7,213 nt of DNA from Aquabacterium sp. (GTDB lineage: Bacteria > Pseudomonadota > Gammaproteobacteria > Burkholderiales > Burkholderiaceae_C). The stretch lies in contig JAGNPA010000029.1 of the NCBI GenBank assembly GCA_017989885.1, forward strand, positions 1-7,213. The letters are read 5' to 3'. Position numbers and translations under genes: made by a program. Shown in pieces: positions 1 through 4,500 of this stretch (its first letter is position 1; the number at the start of each line of letters is the position of its first letter). Under the pieces are notes generated by a model, which was not told where the DNA came from, did not search any database, and saw nothing but the letters and a program-made list of their open reading frames with translations.

Positions 1-1452
1 GCCGAGGCGCAGTGGGTGGTGGACGAGGCCCGCCAGTTCAAGCGCGAAGGCCAGCCATTGCACGAGGTGGCGGTGCTGTACCGCAGCAATGCGCAGTCGC
101 GGGTGATTGAATCGGCGCTGTTCAATGCCGGCGTGCCCTACAAGGTGTACGGCGGGCTGCGCTTTTTCGAGCGGGCCGAGGTCAAGCACGCGCTGGCCTA
201 CCTGCGCCTGATCGAGAACCCCAACGACGACACCAGTTTCCTGCGGGTGGTGAACTTCCCGACCCGCGGCATTGGCGCGCGCAGCGTGGAGCTGGTGCAG
301 GACGCGGCGCGCACCAGCGGGCGCAGCCTGACGCAAAGCGTGACCGCCATTCCCGGCAAGACGGGCGCCAACCTGCAGGGCTTTGTGGCCCTGGTGGACG
401 CCATGCGTGAGGCCACGCGCGGCCTGACGCTGCGCCAGATCATCGAACATGTGCTGGAGACCTCAGGGCTGCGCGAGTTTTATCGCAACGAAAAGGAAGG
501 CCAGGATCGCCTGGAGAACCTGGACGAACTGGTCAACGCCGCCGAGGCCTTCGTGACCCAGGAGGGGTTTGGCAAGGACGCCGTGGCGCTGCCGGTGGAC
601 GAACCCGCAGGCACCATCGCCGTGGGTTTGCCCGCCGCCGTGGCCTCGGTGGACATGCTGCCCGATGCCGAAACGGGCGAAATCATCTCGCCCCTGCTGG
701 CGTTCCTCACCCATGCGTCGCTGGAAGCGGGCGACAACCAGGCGCAGGCGGGGCAGGATGCGGTGCAGCTGATGACCATCCACGCCTCCAAGGGCCTGGA
801 GTTCAACAACGTGTTTCTGACCGGGCTGGAAGAGGGGCTGTTTCCGCACGAAAACTCGGCCACATCGACCGAGGGCTTGGAGGAAGAGCGCCGCCTGATG
901 TACGTGGCCATCACCCGTGCGCGCCGGCGTTTGCACATCAGCTTCTGCCAGACGCGCATGTTGCACGGCCAGACCCGCTACAACATCAAGAGCCGTTTTG
1001 TGGATGAGTTGCCTGAAGCGGCGCTGAAGTGGCTCACGCCGCGCAACCAGGGTTTTGGTTCGGGCTTTGCCGCCTCGTACCAGGATGCCTGGTCCAGCGG
1101 CAAGGGCATGGGTTCGGTGGTGGGCGCGGGCGCACAGCCCTGGCGCGGTGGTGGCGCCTCAGGCGCAGCGGGCGGCAGCCGAGGGGGCTATGGCGGACAG
1201 GCCCAAGGTGGCTACGGCAAGCGCGAGGAGTCCTTCAAGGACCTGACCGCGCCGATCCCGAAGGCCATGGCGCAGGCCAAGTCCGAGGCTGGCTTCAAGG
1301 TCGGTCAGTCGGTGTTCCACAACAAGTTCGGCGAAGGCGTCATCCTCACGCTGGAAGGCAATGGCGCCGATGCCCGTGTGCAGGTCAACTTCGGCCGTCA
1401 CGGCACCAAGTGGCTGATGCTGAGCGTGGCCAAACTGACCCCGATCGAGTGA
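1..1452 (+). CDS. uvrD: UvrD-type 3'-5' DNA helicase, 5'-truncated by window edge
   Basis: C-terminal 483 residues of a superfamily 1A helicase, the ATP-driven 3'-5' DNA unwinding motor of nucleotide excision and mismatch repair. The reading frame is open from base 1, so the start and the N-terminal Walker A half lie outside the window. Visible in order: the motif IV region with VLYRSNAQSR near residue 27 and VYGGLRFFER near 48-57; TRGIG in the 2B region; motif V with TIHASKGLEF at about 259-268; motif VI with MYVAITRAR at about 300-308; a Gly-rich linker at 374-408; and a C-terminal Tudor-like domain from about 433 (VGQSVFHNKFGEGVI, then KWL). That last domain matches the E. coli UvrD C-terminus as I recall it, and Rep lacks it, which favours UvrD. 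An extra segment of about 30-40 residues (189-229) is absent from E. coli UvrD. It ends in TGA and is convergent with the next gene. No functional link to the chemotaxis genes is apparent. Confidence 0.95.
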   Translation, partial: AEAQWVVDEARQFKREGQPLHEVAVLYRSNAQSRVIESALFNAGVPYKVYGGLRFFERAEVKHALAYLRLIENPNDDTSFLRVVNFPTRGIGARSVELVQDAARTSGRSLTQSVTAIPGKTGANLQGFVALVDAMREATRGLTLRQIIEHVLETSGLREFYRNEKEGQDRLENLDELVNAAEAFVTQEGFGKDAVALPVDEPAGTIAVGLPAAVASVDMLPDAETGEIISPLLAFLTHASLEAGDNQAQAGQDAVQLMTIHASKGLEFNNVFLTGLEEGLFPHENSATSTEGLEEERRLMYVAITRARRRLHISFCQTRMLHGQTRYNIKSRFVDELPEAALKWLTPRNQGFGSGFAASYQDAWSSGKGMGSVVGAGAQPWRGGGASGAAGGSRGGYGGQAQGGYGKREESFKDLTAPIPKAMAQAKSEAGFKVGQSVFHNKFGEGVILTLEGNGADARVQVNFGRHGTKWLMLSVAKLTPIE

Positions 1453-1458
1453 CGCCAC

Positions 1459-1477
1459 AGCTCCGGGCCGGGAGGCT
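1459..1477. terminator. Weak hairpin in the convergent uvrD / response-regulator gap
   Basis: The 50-bp gap between two convergent stop codons contains a GC-rich imperfect hairpin: AGC plus TCC pair with GGA plus GCT around a bulged G1474, with loop GGGCCG (1465-1470). The position suits a bidirectional terminator, but no T-tract follows on either side. The assignment is inferred from position and the fold only. Confidence 0.25.
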
Positions 1478-1502
1478 CGGGGGGATGGGGCTCAGGTGGA
1501 GA

Positions 1503-2132
1503 TCAGACCAGCCCGTTGCGGATCGCGTACACCGTCAGCTCGGAGTTGTTGGTCAAGCCCAGCTTTTCCAGCACCCGCGCCCGGTAGACGCTCACGGTCT
1601 TGGGGCTGAGCAGCAACTGCTCGGCGATGTCCGACAGCCGCTTGCCCGAGGCGATCATCACCAGGGTCTGCAATTCGCGGTCCGACAGTTTCTGGTGGGC
1701 ATCTTCCTGCGTAGGCGTGGTCAGGTTGTCCACCAGCATCTGCGCCATCTCGGGCGTGACGTACTTCTTGCCCAGGGCCACGGTGCGCACGGCCGCCACG
1801 ATCTGGGCCGCATCGCTGCCCTTGTTCAGGTAGCCCGAGGCACCGGCCTTCAAGGCCCGCATCGCGTACTGGTCTTCGGGGTACATGGACACCACCAGCA
1901 CCCGCAGCGTGCTGCCTTCTTCCTTGAGCACGTGCAGCACGTCCAGGCCGCTGCGGCCGGGCAGGTTGATGTCGAGCACCAGCACGTCGCAGGACTTGTC
2001 GCGCAGCAGGGCGCGCAATTCACCGTAGTCGGCCGCTTCGCCCACGACCTCGATGTCTTCGGAGTCGGACAGGGTGTCGCGGATCCCGCGGCGGATCAGG
2101 GCATGGTCGTCGCAGAGAATGACTTTGATCAT
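1503..2132 (-). CDS. NarL/LuxR-family response regulator (REC-HTH)
   Basis: A 209-residue two-component response regulator and probable DNA-binding transcription factor. The receiver domain covers about residues 1-118, with acidic pocket D8/D9, phospho-acceptor D54 (LVLDINLPG), switch Ser82 and Lys104. A LuxR/GerE helix-turn-helix covers about 148-205 (LSDREL, then SPKTVSVYRARVLEKLGL), the arrangement of the NarL/UhpA/BvgA group. The length is normal for the family. The start ATG (2132-2130) overlaps the stop of the upstream kinase gene as ATGA and has only a weak G-rich ribosome site, so translation is probably coupled to the kinase. The cognate kinase is almost certainly the overlapping gene, whose HisKA_3 type is the one that normally pairs with NarL-type regulators. 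Target genes cannot be read from the sequence. The divergent intergenic region at 3341-3541 is an obvious candidate. Confidence 0.93.
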   Translation of the reverse strand: MIKVILCDDHALIRRGIRDTLSDSEDIEVVGEAADYGELRALLRDKSCDVLVLDINLPGRSGLDVLHVLKEEGSTLRVLVVSMYPEDQYAMRALKAGASGYLNKGSDAAQIVAAVRTVALGKKYVTPEMAQMLVDNLTTPTQEDAHQKLSDRELQTLVMIASGKRLSDIAEQLLLSPKTVSVYRARVLEKLGLTNNSELTVYAIRNGLV

Positions 2133-3340
2133 AGGTCGCCCCAGGAGGTGGGGTCGTCGTGGTCGTTGTCCATGATGCCAGTATCGTCGGGCAAGCCAGT
2201 CAGCAAGGCGTCGATGAAGCCATTTTCAGGGCCGGACAGGGGCACGGACAGGATCAGGCTGGTGCCTTGCGCATTGCTGCTGAGGTCCACCCAGCCGCCC
2301 ACGGTTTCGGCCCGTTCGTGCAGGCCCCGGATGCCGAAGGAGCGGGCCTTGGCCAGATCGTCCTCGCTCAGACCGCGGCCGTTGTCGGTCACCTCGACAG
2401 ACAGCACGCCGCCCGCCTGCGTCAGGTCCACACTGACCTTGGTGGCCTGCGCGTGCTTGGACACGTTGGTCAGCGCCTCCTGGGCAAAGCGGTAAGCGAC
2501 CAGCGGCACCCCCGAGGCCAGATCGGGCTTTTCGTGGCTGGCCCGGAAGGTGGTCTCAATGCCGGTGCGCTTGGCAAAGCGGTCTGCCATCCATTGCAGG
2601 GCCGGCACCAGACCCTGCTCCAGGATGGCCGGACGCAGGTTGTGCATGATGCGCTGGCTGGCGTCATGGGCGTGGCCCACGGACTCCAGGGCTTGTTGGG
2701 CGCGTTCGGCGATTTCCGGGGTGGGCGCGTGCCGCGCGATCCAGGCCAGGTCAAATTTGACGGCGGTCATCGCGCCGCCCACATCGTCGTGGATCTCACG
2801 GGCGATGGCGGCGCGTTCCTGCTCGATGCTGGCCTGCAAGTGTTGAGCGAGTTCGCGCAATTGCTGACGCGAGCGGCTCAAGGCCAGATCCGCGCGCTGC
2901 TTGGCGATGCGGGTGCGGTTGGCCTCGATGGCCAGCATCGCTGCAGGTGCCAGACGGGCCAGGTTGCTCTTGAGCAGGTAGTCGTTGGCGCCGTTGCGCA
3001 TGGCCTGCACGGCAATGTCCTCACCAATTTCGCCGGACACCAGGATGAAGGGCACCAGTTTGCCCAGCGCACGGACCTTGTCCAGCGCCGCCAGCCCGGA
3101 GTAGCCGGGCAGGTTGTAATCGCACAGGATCAGGTCCCAGTCCTCGAACAAGGCGTCGCTGAGTTCGGCCTCGGTGTCGATGCGACGGATGTCCGCGTTG
3201 ATGCCGCCACGGTGCAGGTGGATGGCCACGAGGGCGTGATCGGCCTCGTTGTCTTCGATGTGCAACACCTTCAGGCGCAAAGGCGGCATGGAGGGCACAT
3301 CGCCAGTTGAGGCCTGGGTGGCGGGCGAGTGATCGGACAC
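2129..3340 (-). CDS. Cytosolic histidine kinase with N-terminal receiver (REC-HisKA_3-HATPase) and FliM-like acidic tail
   Basis: A 403-residue NarX/DegS-class histidine kinase with no membrane segment, signal peptide or classical sensor. Domains: receiver at about 22-140 (E29/D30, phospho-acceptor D74 in LILCDYNLPG, S102, K124 in LLKSN); a helical linker at about 140-172; the HisKA_3 dimerisation helix with phospho-His184 in REIHDDVGG; and HATPase_c with N-box RFAQEALTNVSKHAQA (N292), G1 box TDNGRGL (about 318-324) and G2 GIRGLHERAETVGG. Residues 371-403 form an acidic tail (9 D/E, no K/R) containing IDALLTG. The chosen start is GTG at 3340, which has AGAAGG six bases upstream. An in-frame ATG at 3433 would add 31 residues but has a poor ribosome site and runs through AT-rich promoter-like DNA. 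An internal ATG just before the receiver domain is also possible. The gene overlaps its partner regulator by ATGA. The input to the receiver domain is unknown; the neighbouring CheA is a candidate by inference. Confidence 0.92.
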   Translation of the reverse strand: MSDHSPATQASTGDVPSMPPLRLKVLHIEDNEADHALVAIHLHRGGINADIRRIDTEAELSDALFEDWDLILCDYNLPGYSGLAALDKVRALGKLVPFILVSGEIGEDIAVQAMRNGANDYLLKSNLARLAPAAMLAIEANRTRIAKQRADLALSRSRQQLRELAQHLQASIEQERAAIAREIHDDVGGAMTAVKFDLAWIARHAPTPEIAERAQQALESVGHAHDASQRIMHNLRPAILEQGLVPALQWMADRFAKRTGIETTFRASHEKPDLASGVPLVAYRFAQEALTNVSKHAQATKVSVDLTQAGGVLSVEVTDNGRGLSEDDLAKARSFGIRGLHERAETVGGWVDLSSNAQGTSLILSVPLSGPENGFIDALLTGLPDDTGIMDNDHDDPTSWGDL

Positions 3341-3346
3341 GGGCAA

Positions 3347-3358
3347 CCTTCTATCCTT
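3347..3358 (-). promoter_or_regulatory. Ribosome binding site deciding the kinase GTG start
   Basis: On the minus strand, AAGGATAGAAGG (3358-3347) lies six bases upstream of GTG at 3340-3338. It is the best Shine-Dalgarno match near any candidate start of this gene and is the reason GTG 3340 is preferred over the upstream ATG at 3433. Confidence 0.6.
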
Positions 3359-3452
3359 ATTTACGCCAAGTTTTACCGCGTCGAGGTGGGCTTCGGTGAC
3401 GTTGTAACTGAAAAATTCTAACAACCGGCTCATGATGGAGCCTGTTCGGGTC

Positions 3453-3479
3453 TCAAGCGTCGGCACAATACACCGACAA
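3453..3479 (+). promoter_or_regulatory. Candidate sigma-28 (FliA) promoter for the che operon
   Basis: TCAAGCGT (3453-3460), an 11-base spacer and ACCGACAA (3472-3479) match the enterobacterial FliA consensus TAAAGTTT-N11-GCCGATAA at 5/8 and 6/8 positions with exact spacing. Transcription would begin at about 3487, some 55 bases before the CheZ-like start. FliA control is usual for flagellar chemotaxis operons, which supports the call. The match is imperfect and was judged by eye. Confidence 0.4.
3459..3477. repeat. Short inverted repeat overlapping the candidate FliA promoter
   Basis: GTCGG (3459-3463) and CCGAC (3473-3477) form perfect 5-bp inverted arms with a 9-bp spacer, centred inside the candidate -35/-10 region. 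It could be an operator for the divergently encoded NarL-type regulator or another dimeric protein. The arms are short and chance is not excluded. Confidence 0.25.
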
Positions 3480-3541
3480 GCCATATATTGACCCGTTTGT
3501 CTTGTGTGCAAGTGTCCTCAACCTGCTTCCGTGGAGCCACG

Positions 3542-3991
3542 ATGAGCTTCGACGATTCCGTCGCCAACCAGCCTGCAGTGATGCCCCTGCTGTTCGCGGC
3601 CGAGCTGCAGGATCACCTGATGGTGGCCTCCACCGACCTGGAGCGCCTGCAGCGCCTGCTCGACGACGCCTGTCTGGCCCTCATCGACGGCTTCCACAGT
3701 TCTGCCGGGCAACTGGCCGAGGTCATTGACCAAGGGCATGAGATCACCCCGGAATTGCAGGAAGTTCGCCACAAGCTGTTCAAGGCGGTGACGGCATTGC
3801 AGTTTCAGGACATGGCCACCCAGTTGATTGCCCACACGAACCAGCGTCTGCGCAGTTGCGCCGACCAGATCGCCCGCGATGCACTGGGATCAGACGATCC
3901 AGATGGGGCGGCCGTGGTCGAAGACACTCCCCTCAAGCCCAACCCGGTGACCCAGGACGAAATGGACGCGGGATCGGTGGAATTGTTCTGA
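3542..3991 (+). CDS. Short CheZ-like CheY-phosphate phosphatase
   Basis: A 149-residue, mostly helical cytosolic protein and the first gene of the che operon. ATG 3542 has GGAG five bases upstream; a TTG 54 bases further upstream is in frame but overlaps promoter-like DNA. Residues about 17-63 and 70-112 look like two long amphipathic helices, as in the CheZ hairpin. LQFQDMATQ (86-94) aligns with E. coli CheZ QDFQDLTGQ, placing D90 and Q94 on the catalytic Asp143/Gln147. After a loose acidic/proline linker (115-136), the protein ends QDEMDAGSVELF, which resembles the CheZ C-terminal CheY-binding peptide QDQVDDLLDSLGF. These comparisons are from memory. It is much shorter than E. coli CheZ (about 214 residues), mainly through a shorter helical bundle. 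cheY follows 94 bases downstream, fitting a role in dephosphorylating CheY~P. A full-length cheZ may exist elsewhere in the genome, so no symbol is given. Confidence 0.8.
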   Translation: MSFDDSVANQPAVMPLLFAAELQDHLMVASTDLERLQRLLDDACLALIDGFHSSAGQLAEVIDQGHEITPELQEVRHKLFKAVTALQFQDMATQLIAHTNQRLRSCADQIARDALGSDDPDGAAVVEDTPLKPNPVTQDEMDAGSVELF

Positions 3992-4085
3992 AATTTCGCC
4001 CGATGAAATCGTGCCAGACTCGGACTGGTCATAACATCTTTCAATTGCTGACAAAGCACTGTTCATTCAAGCACCGGAGAGCGAC

Positions 4086-4448
4086 ATGCACTCGATTCTT
4101 GCCGTCGACGATTCTGCGTCCATGCGTCAAATGGTTTCATTCACACTCAAGAGCGCTGGCTACAACGTCGTCGAAGCGGTTGACGGGCAGGACGCATGGG
4201 AGAAGGCCGGCGGTCGCAGTTTTGACCTGGTCCTGACCGACCAGAACATGCCCCGCATGGACGGCATCAGCCTGACCAGGAAACTGCGTGAGGCCCCCCA
4301 GTTCAAGTCCACGCCCATCCTGATCCTGACCACCGAGTCCAGCGACCAGATGAAGCAGGCCGGCCGCGCCGCCGGGGCGACGGGCTGGTTGGTCAAACCC
4401 TTTGACCCCAATAAACTGATCGAGGTCATCCAGAAGGTGATCCGCTGA
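4086..4448 (+). CDS. cheY: Chemotaxis response regulator CheY
   Basis: A 120-residue single-domain receiver that, when phosphorylated by CheA, diffuses to the flagellar motor switch. Residues line up with E. coli CheY at a constant offset of five: D8/D9 (acidic pocket), D52 (phospho-acceptor, LTDQNMP), N54 (equivalent of Asn59, used in CheZ-assisted hydrolysis), T82, E84, W101 (equivalent of Tyr106) and K104 in VKPFD. There is no output domain. ATG 4086 is preceded by GGAGAG four bases upstream. The gene lies 94 bases after the CheZ-like gene and 52 bases before cheA. The AT-rich 94-base gap could hold a secondary promoter, but none is convincing. The replacement of the switch Tyr by Trp is the only notable deviation. 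Confidence 0.95.
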   Translation: MHSILAVDDSASMRQMVSFTLKSAGYNVVEAVDGQDAWEKAGGRSFDLVLTDQNMPRMDGISLTRKLREAPQFKSTPILILTTESSDQMKQAGRAAGATGWLVKPFDPNKLIEVIQKVIR

Positions 4449-4451
4449 CCT

Positions 4452-4469
4452 TTGGGGCGCGCCCTCCAA
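4452..4469 (+). other. Intercistronic hairpin between cheY and cheA
   Basis: TTGGGG (4452-4457) pairs with CTCCAA (4464-4469), including one G-U pair, around a six-base loop. The same stretch contains the 10-bp palindrome GGGCGCGCCC (4455-4464). No T-tract follows, so it is more likely an mRNA-processing or stability element, or chance, than a full terminator. It lies 31 bases before the cheA start. Confidence 0.35.
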
Positions 4470-4500
4470 TGAGGCGCAGCGACGACATTCAGGAGCCTTC

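Larger units (their letters stand above)
3341..3541. promoter_or_regulatory. Divergent promoter region between the two-component pair and the che operon
   Basis: These 201 bp lie between divergent starts (GTG 3340 minus, ATG 3542 plus) and are visibly more AT-rich than the flanking genes. They must hold the promoter of the kinase/regulator pair and probably that of the chemotaxis operon. No convincing sigma-70 pair was found on either strand. TATATT at 3484-3489 (+) and TTGCAC/TATATG within about 3482-3513 (-) are weak candidates. The best specific candidate is a FliA-like site, listed separately. Confidence 0.6.

Noticed and set aside
1029..2495. Plus-strand open frame running across the uvrD end, the convergent gap and the response regulator
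   Set aside because: It overlaps three well-supported genes in wrong frames, and its Arg/Gln/His-rich product shows no domain.
2159..3310. Plus-strand open frame of about 380 codons opposite the histidine kinase gene
   Set aside because: It is antisense to a gene with clear REC, HisKA_3 and HATPase motifs, has composition typical of a shadow frame and no recognisable motifs.
3350..3383. FliA-like TAAAACTT-N11-GGATAGAA on the minus strand before the kinase
   Set aside because: The -10 half matches only about 4/8, overlaps the ribosome site, and would start transcription at or inside the start codon.
3341..3511. Upstream extension of the kinase to ATG 3433 or TTG 3511
   Set aside because: Neither start has a good ribosome site, the added sequence runs through AT-rich DNA that looks like promoter region, and GTG 3340 has a strong site at the right distance. 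ATG 3433 remains a minor possibility.
3999..4028. Small inverted repeats (ATTTC/GAAAT and CCAG/CTGG) after the CheZ-like gene
   Set aside because: Stems of 4-5 bp without a T-tract are too weak to call a terminator, and the downstream genes look co-transcribed.
3992..4085. Second FliA promoter before cheY (GCTGACAA at 4047-4054 resembles the -10)
   Set aside because: No -35-like sequence occurs at the required spacing (4028-4035 reads GTCATAAC), so the match is probably chance.
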